This document shows positions 17,889-26,586 of a stretch of DNA of 58,462 nt, one piece after another. The number at the start of each line of letters is the position of its first letter. Positions within the stretch are counted from its first letter, which is position 1. The position numbers and the translations under genes are program-made. The notes beneath the pieces are model-generated. The model made no database searches, was not told the origin of the DNA, and was given only the letters and a program-made list of their open reading frames with translations. This stretch comes from Paracoccus salipaludis (GTDB taxonomy: Bacteria > Pseudomonadota > Alphaproteobacteria > Rhodobacterales > Rhodobacteraceae), in the NCBI RefSeq assembly GCF_002287065.1, contig NZ_NSJZ01000017.1, forward strand, positions 1 to 58,462, in the 5' to 3' direction.

Positions 17889-18698
17889 ATGGGCAGACTG
17901 GATGCGATCGCCGGCGTCATGGCGCTCGCGGGGGTGGCTGCGGTGGCGGTTCCGGCCGCGACCCCGGCCGAGGCGGGCACGCTCGAGGACATCATCGCGC
18001 GCGGCGAGCTGCGCGTCGCGGTGCAGACCCAGGGCCCTCCGTTCTCGTTCATGGACAAGAACGGCCAGCGCAGCGGCAGCGCGATCGAGCTGACCACGCT
18101 GATGGCGCAGGAGATGGGCGTGAAGGTCGTCTATCTCGACTTCGACTGGGACGGGCTTCTGCCCGCGCTGATGTCGGGCAAGGCCGACATGCTGGCCGCC
18201 GACATGACACCGACGCTGGCCCGCGCCACCCAGGTCGCCTTCACCAAGCCCTTCATGTACGTGGGCGCGGTGGCCTTCGCCAAGCAGGGGGGCGAGATCG
18301 CGTCCGTCGAGGACTGCAAGAAGCCGGGCGCGACGGTGGCCGTCCTGCTGGGCTCGACCGGCGAGAAGCTGGCCCCGACCGTCTTTCCCGAAGCCGAGAT
18401 CAAGTCCTTCAAGGGCGGCGGCACGCTGCTGCTGGACGCGGTCGCCTCAGGGCAGGCCGATTGCGGGGTGAACGACAACTCGGCCGTCAAGGCGCAGACG
18501 GCGGCCTATCCCGAGGGCACCTTCGCCATCTTCGACCAGATGCTGTCGAAAGAACCGCTGGCCTATGCGGTCCGCTACGACTCGATGGACCTGCTGACTT
18601 GGGGCAACCTGTTCATCGACACGGTGGAACTGGACGGGCGGCTGCAGAAGAACCTGGACTACTGGGTGAACTCGGACGCCTGGAAGGCCGACCACTGA
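17889..18698 (+). CDS. Polar amino-acid ABC transporter, periplasmic binding protein
   Basis: A 269-residue family-3 solute-binding protein. The signal peptide runs to about residue 29 (AVAVPAATPAEAG). The mature protein begins LEDIIARGELRVAVQTQGPPFSF, and has the SBP_bac_3 blocks GSAIELTTLMAQEMG, DMLAADMTPTLARA and LLGSTGEKL, plus cysteines near CKKPG and ADCGVND that may pair. AGAGGGGAGAG precedes the start. The ligand cannot be read directly; the flanking DadA-like genes suggest an amino acid or N-substituted derivative. Confidence 0.92.
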   Translation: MGRLDAIAGVMALAGVAAVAVPAATPAEAGTLEDIIARGELRVAVQTQGPPFSFMDKNGQRSGSAIELTTLMAQEMGVKVVYLDFDWDGLLPALMSGKADMLAADMTPTLARATQVAFTKPFMYVGAVAFAKQGGEIASVEDCKKPGATVAVLLGSTGEKLAPTVFPEAEIKSFKGGGTLLLDAVASGQADCGVNDNSAVKAQTAAYPEGTFAIFDQMLSKEPLAYAVRYDSMDLLTWGNLFIDTVELDGRLQKNLDYWVNSDAWKADH

Positions 18699-18707
18699 TC
18701 CCTGCGC

Positions 18708-18745
18708 GGCGCCGCGGGCTTCAAGCCCCGCGGCGCCATGTTTTT
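18708..18745 (+). terminator. Strong intercistronic hairpin after the binding-protein gene
   Basis: An 11-bp perfect stem GGCGCCGCGGG/CCCGCGGCGCC with an 8-base loop, followed by TGTTTTT. It lies between the binding-protein stop and the first permease gene. It can act as a partial terminator and as a 3' stability element, giving more binding protein than membrane subunits. Confidence 0.65.
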
Positions 18746-18765
18746 GCGGCAACCCCTGGGGCGAG

Positions 18766-19434
18766 ATGCTGGGCGGACTGAACACGCGCGTGATGCTGGA
18801 ATACCTGCCCGAGATCTGGCAGGGCTTCCTGTCGACGCTGTGGCTTTCGGCCGCGGGCTTCCTGGGCGCGATGGCCCTGGGGGTGTTGGCCTGCGCGCTG
18901 GCGATCCAGCCCCTGCGCTGGCTGCGCGCCCCCGCCGTCGCCTATGTGGACGTGATCCGCGCGACGCCGCTGCTGGCGCAGCTTTACTTCCTTTACTTCG
19001 GCCTGCCGCGCCTCGGCATCGTCCTGCCCGAGATGCTGATCGGCATCATCGCGCTGTCGCTGAACTCGGGCGCCTACATGGCCGAGATCATCCGCTCGGG
19101 CATCCTGTCCATCCCGCGCGGCCAGGTCGAGGCGGGGATGAGCACGGGGCTGAGCTACCTCCAGCGGATGCGGCTGATCGTGCTGCCGCAGGCGCTGCGG
19201 GCGACGGTCTCGCCGGTGATCGGGCAGACCATCGTGCTGGTCAAGGACAGCTCGCTCCTGTCGCTGATCTCGGTGGTGGAACTGACGCGGGCGGGCCAGC
19301 GGATCGCCATCGACCGCTTCATGCCGGTCGAGGGGCTGGTGGCGACCGCGCTCGGATACCTGGTGCTGTATTACGCGCTGAAATCGGCGGCTGGGGCCTG
19401 GTCGGCCCGCAACGCCCTTCCGGGCAGGGGATAG
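18766..19434 (+). CDS. Polar amino-acid ABC transporter permease 1
   Basis: A 222-residue inner-membrane protein of the HisMQ type. It opens with the YLPEIWQGFLSTLWLSAAGF segment, contains about five membrane helices, and carries the ATPase-contact EAA loop around residues 120-145 (EIIRSGILSIPRGQVEAGMS). It forms a heterodimer with the permease encoded four bases downstream. A GGGGCGAG lies before the ATG. Confidence 0.92.
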   Translation: MLGGLNTRVMLEYLPEIWQGFLSTLWLSAAGFLGAMALGVLACALAIQPLRWLRAPAVAYVDVIRATPLLAQLYFLYFGLPRLGIVLPEMLIGIIALSLNSGAYMAEIIRSGILSIPRGQVEAGMSTGLSYLQRMRLIVLPQALRATVSPVIGQTIVLVKDSSLLSLISVVELTRAGQRIAIDRFMPVEGLVATALGYLVLYYALKSAAGAWSARNALPGRG

Positions 19435-19438
19435 GCGC

Positions 19439-20101
19439 ATGTTCTGGTTCTACGCGGAACGCATCCTCGGCTACTGGCCGGTCCTGCTGAAGGGACTGGG
19501 CATGACGCTCGGCCTGTCGCTTCTGTCGCTGCTGATCGGCGCCGCGATCGGATTTGCCTTCGGCATCATCCGCGCGGGCGGCAACCGCTGGCTGTCCCGC
19601 GCGCTGGGTATCTACATCGACCTGTTCCGCGGCACGCCCTTCCTGGTGCAGGTCTTCATCGTCTTCTTCATCCTGCCCGCCGCAGGGATCGAGCTGTCGG
19701 CCTTCGCTGCCGGGGTTGTCGCGCTGTCGAACCTCGCGGCCTGCTTTATCGGCGAGATCGTGGCGGCGGGCCTGAAGGCCGTCCCGCAGGGCCAGCGCGA
19801 GGCCGCGCTCGCCTCGGGCATGACGCCCGCGCAGCAGATGCGGCTGGTGCTGATGCCGCAGGCGCTCCGCATCGTCACGCCCTCGCTGGTCGGGCAGTTC
19901 GTGCTGCTGATCAAGGACTCCTCGGTCGTCTCGGCCATCGGGCTGCTGGACCTGACGCGCGCGGGCTGGATGATCGTGCAGTCGGTGCCGCAGGGGCTGA
20001 TGGTCTTCGGCACCGTGGGACTGGGCTATTTCCTCATCTGCTATCCGCTGATCCACCTGTCGCGACGCCTTGAACGGCGCGGCCAGGACGCCCTGCTGTG
20101 A
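19439..20101 (+). CDS. Polar amino-acid ABC transporter permease 2
   Basis: A 220-residue HisMQ-type permease with five predicted membrane helices. It has the N-terminal [19 protein letters not shown], the substrate-path block [16 protein letters not shown] and the EAA loop [20 protein letters not shown]. It pairs with the upstream permease and is followed 14 bases after its stop by the ATPase gene. Confidence 0.92.
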   Translation: MFWFYAERILGYWPVLLKGLGMTLGLSLLSLLIGAAIGFAFGIIRAGGNRWLSRALGIYIDLFRGTPFLVQVFIVFFILPAAGIELSAFAAGVVALSNLAACFIGEIVAAGLKAVPQGQREAALASGMTPAQQMRLVLMPQALRIVTPSLVGQFVLLIKDSSVVSAIGLLDLTRAGWMIVQSVPQGLMVFGTVGLGYFLICYPLIHLSRRLERRGQDALL

Positions 20102-20115
20102 CGGGGGATCGGCCC

Positions 20116-20859
20116 ATGGGACAACAAGCGCGCATGATCGAGTTCTCGGGCGTCAACAAGTGGTTCGGGCCGCTGCATGTCCTGCAGGACATCAGCCTGA
20201 CCGTGGGCAAGGGCGAGGTCGTCGTGGTCTGCGGTCCTTCGGGATCGGGGAAAAGCACCCTGATCCGCTGCGTCAACGGGCTGGAACCCTTCGAAAAGGG
20301 CCGGCTGGTCGTGGACGGCACCGACCTGTCCAACCGCCGCGCCCTGCGCGCCCTGCGCATGGAGGTCGGCTTCGTCTTCCAGAGCTTCAACCTTTACCCC
20401 CACAAGACCGCGCTGGAGAACGTGACGCTGGCGCCGATCCACGTCCGGGGCCTGAGCCGCGCCGAGGCCGAGGCGCGGGGCAGGGCGCTGCTGGAAAAGG
20501 TGGGCCTGGGCGACAGGATGGGGAACTATCCCCACCAGCTTTCGGGTGGCCAGCAGCAGCGGGTGGCGATCGCGCGCTCGCTCTGCATGCAGCCCAAGGT
20601 GATGCTGTTCGACGAACCGACCTCGGCGCTTGACCCCGAGATGATCAACGAGGTTCTGGACGTGATGGTCGGCCTCGCGCGCGAGGGCATGACCATGATG
20701 GTCGTCACGCACGAGATGGGCTTTGCCCGCAAGGTCGCCGACCGGGTGATCTTCATGGACCATGGCGCCATCGTGGAAACCGCGCCCCCGGAAACCTTCT
20801 TCACCGCCCCTGTCCATGCCCGCACGCGGGACTTCCTGGGCAAGATCCTGCACCACTGA
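20116..20859 (+). CDS. Polar amino-acid ABC transporter ATP-binding protein (GlnQ type)
   Basis: The ATG at 20116 is preferred (GGGGG upstream); a GTG at 20098 overlaps the permease stop. The 247-residue ATPase has Walker [11 protein letters not shown]-loop [18 protein letters not shown], signature [15 protein letters not shown], Walker [15 protein letters not shown] and the H-loop [14 protein letters not shown], all typical of the histidine/glutamine family. It completes the importer and is followed eight bases later by the first oxidoreductase gene. Confidence 0.94.
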   Translation: MGQQARMIEFSGVNKWFGPLHVLQDISLTVGKGEVVVVCGPSGSGKSTLIRCVNGLEPFEKGRLVVDGTDLSNRRALRALRMEVGFVFQSFNLYPHKTALENVTLAPIHVRGLSRAEAEARGRALLEKVGLGDRMGNYPHQLSGGQQQRVAIARSLCMQPKVMLFDEPTSALDPEMINEVLDVMVGLAREGMTMMVVTHEMGFARKVADRVIFMDHGAIVETAPPETFFTAPVHARTRDFLGKILHH

Positions 20860-20867
20860 CCGGCCCC

Positions 20868-22130
20868 ATGACGAACCCTTCCCCTGCGGCGCAGCAGATC
20901 GCCGTGATCGGCGCGGGCCTTGTGGGGTCCGCCTGCGCGCTGGTGCTGGCGGCGGAGGGCCACCGGGTCACGATCCTCGACCCCGACCCGCCGGGCGCGG
21001 GCACCTCGTCGGGGAACGCGGGCGGGATCGTGACGGGGGCCGTGGTGCCGACCGCAACGCCGCAGGTGCTGCGGGCGCTGCCCGGCTACGTTCTGGACCG
21101 CAACGGTCCCGCCGTCCTGCGCCTGCGCCATGCGCCGCGCGCGCTGCCCTGGTTGTGGCGCTTCATCCGCGCGGGCCGCCCGTCCGAGGTCGCCCGCATC
21201 GCCACCGCCCTGCAGCCCTTGGTCGAGAGCAGCCTGGACGCGCACCGGCATCTGGCGGCGCTGGCCGGGGCAGGGGGCCTGATCACCGACGAGGGTTGGC
21301 TCAAGGTCTTCGCGTCCGAGGCCGAGTTCGCCGCCACCGCCCCCGACCGGGCGCTGATGGACCGCGCGGGCGTCCGCTACCAGGTCCTGGACCGGGACGA
21401 GGTCCTGTCGCTGGAACCCGGCCTGAACCCCGACCTCGCCCGGATCGGGTTGCACCAGCCCGAAAGCGGCTTCGTGCGGAACCCGCGCGGGCTGGCGCAG
21501 GCCTATGCGGATGCCGCCCTGTCCCGCGGCGCGCGCCACCTGCGCCTGCGGGTGCGGGGCCTGACCCGCCGCGCCGATGGCGTCACGCTGCAGACCGAGG
21601 CCGGGCCGCAGGACTTCGCCCGCGTGGTGATCGCGGCGGGGGCCTGGTCGGCCAGCCTCGCTCGGCAGGCGGGCGACCGCGTCAGCCTCGACACGGAACG
21701 CGGCTATCACCTCGGCTTCGGTGCGGGGACCGAGGGCCTTCTGCGTCGCCCCGTGGGTCTGCCCGCGCTGGGGATGGTGCTGTCGCCCATGCAGGGCGGG
21801 CTGCGGCTGGTCAGCGGGGACGAACTGGCGGGGCTGGCAGCAGCCCCCGATTTCCGCCGCATCCGGGCGCTGCTGCCCGGCGCGCGGCGGGCGCTGCCGG
21901 GGCTGGTGGACAAGCCGGTCGCCACGGAATGGATGGGCTTCCGCCCCTCGACCCCGGATTCGCTGCCGGTGATCGGACCCTCGCCCAAGGGCCCGCAGGT
22001 GGTCCACGCCTTCGGCCACGGCCACCTGGGCCTGACGCTTTCGGCCATCACGGCGCTGATGGTGGCCGACGCCGTGGCGGGCCGGGCGCCGCGCATCGAC
22101 CCCACCCCCTACGGCATCGGCAGGTTCTGA
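20868..22130 (+). CDS. FAD-dependent D-amino-acid dehydrogenase-like oxidoreductase 1 (DadA type)
   Basis: A 420-residue DAO-family flavoprotein. The FAD motif is GAGLVGSACALVLAAEGH (residues about 14-31), followed by ILDPDPPGAGTSSGNAGG, the ATG-type VVIAAGAWSASLA near 245-257, and the C-terminal FAD block MGFRPSTPDSLPVIGPSP with FGHGHLGLT. The GTSSGNAGG stretch is characteristic of DadA. It probably oxidises an imported amino acid or N-alkyl amino acid to its keto acid, passing electrons to the respiratory chain. No signal peptide or membrane segment is seen. It sits two bases before the second oxidoreductase gene. Confidence 0.88.
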   Translation: MTNPSPAAQQIAVIGAGLVGSACALVLAAEGHRVTILDPDPPGAGTSSGNAGGIVTGAVVPTATPQVLRALPGYVLDRNGPAVLRLRHAPRALPWLWRFIRAGRPSEVARIATALQPLVESSLDAHRHLAALAGAGGLITDEGWLKVFASEAEFAATAPDRALMDRAGVRYQVLDRDEVLSLEPGLNPDLARIGLHQPESGFVRNPRGLAQAYADAALSRGARHLRLRVRGLTRRADGVTLQTEAGPQDFARVVIAAGAWSASLARQAGDRVSLDTERGYHLGFGAGTEGLLRRPVGLPALGMVLSPMQGGLRLVSGDELAGLAAAPDFRRIRALLPGARRALPGLVDKPVATEWMGFRPSTPDSLPVIGPSPKGPQVVHAFGHGHLGLTLSAITALMVADAVAGRAPRIDPTPYGIGRF

Positions 22131-22132
22131 CC

Positions 22133-23464
22133 ATGGACGGCTTCCCCATCACCCTTTCCACCCCGCCCGAGCATGTCGGCCCCCTGCCGGATGCGGTGGA
22201 CGTGGCCGTGATCGGCGGCGGCATCATCGGCCTGATGGCGGCCTGGGCGCTGGCCCGCGAAGGGCAGCGGGTGCTGGTCTGCGAAAAGGGCCGCATGGCG
22301 GGCGAGCAGTCGGGCCGGAACTGGGGCTGGGTCCGCCAGCAGGGCCGCGACCTGTCCGAGCTGCCCATGATGATCGAGGCGCTGCGGGTCTGGGGCGGGT
22401 TGCCCGATCCCCTGCGCCGTGCCGTGGGCTTCCGCCAGACCGGCATCATCTATCTGGCCCGGAGCGAGGCGCATCTGGCCGCCTACGAACACTGGCGCGA
22501 CGCCGCCCGCACCTTCGGCGTCGACAGCCGGCTTCTGTCGCGGCGAGAGGCCGAGGCGATGCTGCCCAATGCCGCCGGATGGGTGGGCGCGCTGCACACG
22601 CCCTCGGACGCGCAGGCCGAGCCGTGGCAGGCCGTCCCCGCGCTGGCCCGCGCCGCCGCCGAGGAGGGCGTGACCATCCGCGAGCATTGCGCCGTGCGCG
22701 GCCTGCACCTGTCGGGGGGCCGGGTCGCGGGGATCGAGACCGAGGCGGGCGCGGTCCGCTGCGAACGCGTGATCCTTGCGGGCGGGGCCTGGTCCTCGCT
22801 GTTCCTGCGCGCGCATGGGCTGTCGCTGCCGCAGCTTTCCGTCACCTCCAGCGTCAGCGTCACGGGGCCGCTGCCGGAACTGCTGCCGGGGGCGGCGGCC
22901 GACGACCGCTTCGCCATCCGCAGGCGGGCCGACGGCGGTTACACCCTGACCCCATGGTCGCGGCACGAGTTCTTCATCGGCCCCGCCGCCTTCCGCCACC
23001 TGCTGCCCTTCCTGCCGCAGTTCCTGGCCGACCCCGCCAGCACCCGCTTCCGCCCGGCGGCACTCGCAGGCTTCCCCGACGCCTGGCGCGGACCCCGCCG
23101 CGCGGGGGGCGAAAGCCCCTTCGAGGCCTGCCGCATCCTCGACCCCCCCCCTGCCGCAGGGGACCTCGCGGCGGTGCGGCAGCATTTCGCCCGCGCCTTC
23201 CCCGCGATCGGGCGGCCGCCGATCGTCCGCCATTGGGCGGGCATGATCGACGTGACCCCGGATTCGCTGCCGGTGATCGACCACACGCCCATTCCCGGCC
23301 TGACGGTCGCCACGGGGATGAGCGGGCACGGCTTCGGCATCGGCCCCGGCGTCGCGGGCGCGCTGGCGGACCTGGCGATGGGCCGCCGTCCCCGGCACGA
23401 CCTGTCGCCCTTCCGCTGGGGCCGGTTCAGGCGCTTCCGCCAGCCCCCGTCCTCGGCGATCTGA
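22133..23464 (+). CDS. FAD-dependent oxidoreductase 2 (DAO family)
   Basis: A 443-residue protein paralogous in fold to the upstream flavoprotein but clearly different in sequence. It has GGGIIGLMAAWALAREGQ (about 26-43) and a CEKGRMAGEQSGRNWGWVRQQGRD block, the SxRNWGWVRQ signature common to a set of rhizobial and rhodobacterial amine oxidoreductases. C-terminal blocks are HWAGMIDVTPDSLPVID and TGMSGHGFGIGPG. Two tandem flavoproteins in one operon suggest sequential oxidations or two substrates taken up by the same importer. The end of the reading frame is Arg/Pro-rich and runs on past the usual stop position. Confidence 0.85.
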   Translation: MDGFPITLSTPPEHVGPLPDAVDVAVIGGGIIGLMAAWALAREGQRVLVCEKGRMAGEQSGRNWGWVRQQGRDLSELPMMIEALRVWGGLPDPLRRAVGFRQTGIIYLARSEAHLAAYEHWRDAARTFGVDSRLLSRREAEAMLPNAAGWVGALHTPSDAQAEPWQAVPALARAAAEEGVTIREHCAVRGLHLSGGRVAGIETEAGAVRCERVILAGGAWSSLFLRAHGLSLPQLSVTSSVSVTGPLPELLPGAAADDRFAIRRRADGGYTLTPWSRHEFFIGPAAFRHLLPFLPQFLADPASTRFRPAALAGFPDAWRGPRRAGGESPFEACRILDPPPAAGDLAAVRQHFARAFPAIGRPPIVRHWAGMIDVTPDSLPVIDHTPIPGLTVATGMSGHGFGIGPGVAGALADLAMGRRPRHDLSPFRWGRFRRFRQPPSSAI

Positions 23465-23744
23465 CGGGGCCCGGGTCCGCCGGATCAGCGCCGCCCCCGC
23501 CACCGCCGGCAGCGCGGCCAAGGGGCGGCCGCTCAGGACCAGGACGGCCGCGCAGGCGACGATCAGGGGCGCGGTCCCGTGCATCGGCTATCCTGATCTC
23601 GAACGAAGCCAGTCGGGGGCTTTCCATCCGCATTCCCGTGCTTTTCTTCGAATATCCCGTCGGAATGGGCGCACGGCGCGGTTTTCCGCAAGAAACTGCA
23701 TGCGTCCCCGGTCTATCCTGTCCCGAAGCCAGGGAGAACGCGCC

Positions 23745-26117
23745 ATGACCAGCCCCCATCTGAAGACCGTCGAGCAGCGGCTGCTGTGGCTGTCGCACTG
23801 GATGATCCACAACGCCAACCACATCCGCCCCAAGGTGGACGGGATCAAGATCGGCGGGCACCAGGCCTCCTCGGCCTCGATGGTGTCGATCCTGACGGCG
23901 CTGTATTTCACCGCGCTGCGGCCGCAGGACCGGGTGGCGGTCAAGCCCCATGCCTCGCCGATCTTCCACGCCATGCAGTACCTGATGGGCAACCTGCCGC
24001 GCGAGAAGATGGAGAACTTCCGCGGCTATGGCGGCGTGCAGTCCTATCCCTCGCGCACCAAGGACGTGGACGACGTGGATTTCTCGACCGGCTCGGTCGG
24101 CCTTGGGGTGGCAGTCACGGCCTTTGCCTCGCTGGTGCAGGACTATGTGGCGGCCAAGCCCTGGGCGGAGGACCGGCCCATGGGGCGGATGATCGCGCTG
24201 ATGGGGGACGCCGAACTGGACGAGGGCAACATCTACGAATGCCTGCAGGAAGGCTGGAAGCACGATCTGCGCAACTGCTGGTGGGTGATCGACTACAACC
24301 GCCAGTCGCTAGACGGCGTCGTCCGCGAGGGCCTGTGGAGCCGGATCGAGGCGATCTTCGGCGCCTTCGGCTGGGATGTCGTGCGCGTGAAATACGGCGC
24401 CCTGCAGCGCGCGGCCTTCGCCGAACCGGGGGGCGAGGCGCTGCGGCGCTGGATCGACGCCTGCCCGAACCAGCTTTACTCGGCCCTGACCTTCCAGGGC
24501 GGGGCGGTCTGGCGGGCGCGGCTGATGGACGACCTCGGCGACCAGGGCGAGGTGTCCGCCCTGATCGCCCGGCGCAGCGACGCGGAACTCGCCGCGCTGA
24601 TGGAGAACCTGGGCGGCAACTGCGTCCAGACCATGGCCGAAGTCTTCGCCGGGATCGACCACGACCGGCCGACCTGTTTCCTCGCCTATACGGTCAAGGG
24701 TTGGGGCACCCCCATCGCCGGGCACAAGGACAACCATGGCGGGCTGATGACGAAGGCCCAGATGGCCGGATGGCAGGCCCACATGGGCGTGCCCGAAGGG
24801 CATGAATGGGACCGCTTCGCCGCCGTCGAGGACGTGGACGGCTTCCGTGCCTTCCTCGATGCCGTGCCCTTCTTCGCCAAGGGGACGCGGCGGCTGTCGG
24901 ACGCGGCGCTTCCCGTGCCCGCCGTCGAACCCGCCGCCGAGCGCGAGATTTCCACGCAGGCGGCCTTCGGCAAGATCCTCGACCAGTTGGCGCGCGGCGA
25001 CAGCCCGCTCGCCGAGCGGCTGGTGACGACCTCGCCCGACGTGACGGGGACCACCGGCCTCGGGGCCTGGGTCAACCGCCGCAAGCTGTTCGCCCGCAAC
25101 CCCCTGGCCGACACCTTTCGGGCCGAGAACATCCCTTCCACCGCGAAATGGGACTTTGCGCCGGAAGGCCAGCATATCGAGCTTGGCATCGCCGAGATGA
25201 ACCTGTTCCTGCTGCTGGCCGCGGCGGGGCTGTCGCATTCGCTGTTCGGGCGGCGGCTGATCCCGGTCGGCACGCTGTACGATCCCTTCGTGGCACGGGG
25301 CCTCGATGCGCTGAACTACGCCTGCTACCAGGACGCGCGCTTCATCGTGGCGGGCACGCCCTCGGGGGTGACGCTGGCGCCGGAAGGGGGCGCGCACCAG
25401 TCGGTCGGCACGCCCCTGATCGGGATGAGCCAGGACGGACTTGCCGCCTTCGAGCCGGCCTTCGCCGATGAACTGGCCGTCATCATGGAATGGGCCTTCG
25501 ACTATCTTCAGCGCGACGGCGAGGGCGATCCCGACGAACGCACCTGGCTGCGCGACCAGACCGGCGGCTCGGTCTATCTGCGCCTGTCCACCAACCCGCT
25601 GGAACAGCCGGGCCGCCGCCGCGACGACGCCTTCCGGCAGGGCGCCATCGACGGGGCCTACTGGCTGCGCCCGCCGGGCCCGAACAGCGACGTGGTGATC
25701 GCCTACCAGGGCGCCGTCGCGCCCGAGGCGATCCGCGCGGCGGGGATGATCGCGGAAGGGCGGCGCGACGTGGGCGTGCTGGCCGTGACCTCGGCCGACC
25801 GGCTGAACGCGGGCTGGACCGCCGCGCAGCGGGCGCGGGCGCGCGGCAACGCATCCGCGCGCTCCCATGCCGAGGCGCTGATGCAGTCCCTGCCGCGCGA
25901 CTGCACGCTGGTCACGGTGATCGACGGCCACCCCGCGACGCTGTCGTGGCTGGGGGCGGTCGCGGGCCACCGGACCATCCCGCTGGGGGTCGAGCATTTC
26001 GGCCAGACCGGCACCATCGGCGATCTTTACCGCCATTTCGGCATCGACGCCGAGACCATCGCCGCGCGCGTGGCAGGCCTGACCGTCGGCCGGCCGATCC
26101 CCGGCCGCGCCGCCTGA
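23745..26117 (+). CDS. AceE-like thiamine-diphosphate enzyme (pyruvate dehydrogenase E1 / transketolase family)
   Basis: Start at 23745 with AGGGAG eight bases upstream. The 790-residue protein follows the homodimeric AceE plan: N-terminal ThDP domain with SHWMIHNANHIRP, GGHQASSASMVSIL, the ThDP motif GDAELDEGNIYE...DYNRQSLDG near 145-175, then the pyrimidine domain (EAMNLFLLLAAAGL-like segment, PVGTLYDPFVARGLDAL) and a C-terminal transketolase-C domain (FGQTGTIGDLYRHFGID). AceE proteins are nearer 885 residues, and no E2 or E3 gene is present here. It may decarboxylate a keto acid produced by the two upstream flavoproteins. A 280-base gap separates it from them, so it may have its own promoter. 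Confidence 0.85.
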   Translation: MTSPHLKTVEQRLLWLSHWMIHNANHIRPKVDGIKIGGHQASSASMVSILTALYFTALRPQDRVAVKPHASPIFHAMQYLMGNLPREKMENFRGYGGVQSYPSRTKDVDDVDFSTGSVGLGVAVTAFASLVQDYVAAKPWAEDRPMGRMIALMGDAELDEGNIYECLQEGWKHDLRNCWWVIDYNRQSLDGVVREGLWSRIEAIFGAFGWDVVRVKYGALQRAAFAEPGGEALRRWIDACPNQLYSALTFQGGAVWRARLMDDLGDQGEVSALIARRSDAELAALMENLGGNCVQTMAEVFAGIDHDRPTCFLAYTVKGWGTPIAGHKDNHGGLMTKAQMAGWQAHMGVPEGHEWDRFAAVEDVDGFRAFLDAVPFFAKGTRRLSDAALPVPAVEPAAEREISTQAAFGKILDQLARGDSPLAERLVTTSPDVTGTTGLGAWVNRRKLFARNPLADTFRAENIPSTAKWDFAPEGQHIELGIAEMNLFLLLAAAGLSHSLFGRRLIPVGTLYDPFVARGLDALNYACYQDARFIVAGTPSGVTLAPEGGAHQSVGTPLIGMSQDGLAAFEPAFADELAVIMEWAFDYLQRDGEGDPDERTWLRDQTGGSVYLRLSTNPLEQPGRRRDDAFRQGAIDGAYWLRPPGPNSDVVIAYQGAVAPEAIRAAGMIAEGRRDVGVLAVTSADRLNAGWTAAQRARARGNASARSHAEALMQSLPRDCTLVTVIDGHPATLSWLGAVAGHRTIPLGVEHFGQTGTIGDLYRHFGIDAETIAARVAGLTVGRPIPGRAA

Positions 26118-26586
26118 GGCGCGCAGCCTGGGCGGCCTTCCGCCTGCCCGATCCGGGGGCAGGCGGCGCACGGCCGAGGCCACCGCCGAGAGGATGGTGA
26201 AAAAGCTCCTTTCCGGCGGTCGGGCCTGCCGACTTCCCCTGCGTCGGATAACATTTGATCAATTCCTCTTTCTCGGGATTGTAGCTAGGCCTGCGAGGGC
26301 GGCACCTTCGCCAGAAAGCGGACCCGAACGACGCCCTGGCGCCGGCTTCGCCGACATGCCCGCTTGGTACGGAGGCCATTTCATTGCTGGGACGTCTCGG
26401 CCCGACGGGGCCGCAGGGCACATCGTTCCGCCGCGCGGCGCCTTGGTCCGTCTTCAACAAGGGTCAGGGCGCGTTCGGTCCTGCTTCGGCACAGGGTTCC
26501 ACGGACCGGCGGCAGGTTCCGGCCCCCCCGTCGCCGGCGGCGGGTCGCGCGCAGGAAACTCGCCACACAATGCAGATCGGATAAAG
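26118..26586. other. Gene-free stretch before the PAS kinase
   Basis: 469 bases with no convincing gene in either direction. A short A+T-richer patch at about 26245-26275 (ATAACATTTGATCAATTC) is the likeliest promoter site for the downstream kinase. The open frames through the stretch lack ribosome-binding sites and family resemblance. Confidence 0.4.

Noticed and set aside
23465..23584. Minus-strand start of a hydrophobic peptide (MHGTAPLIVACAAVLVL) before the AceE-like gene
   Set aside because: It resembles a short membrane protein start but the frame runs on through the flavoprotein gene without a stop, so it is probably chance; a gene remnant cannot be excluded.
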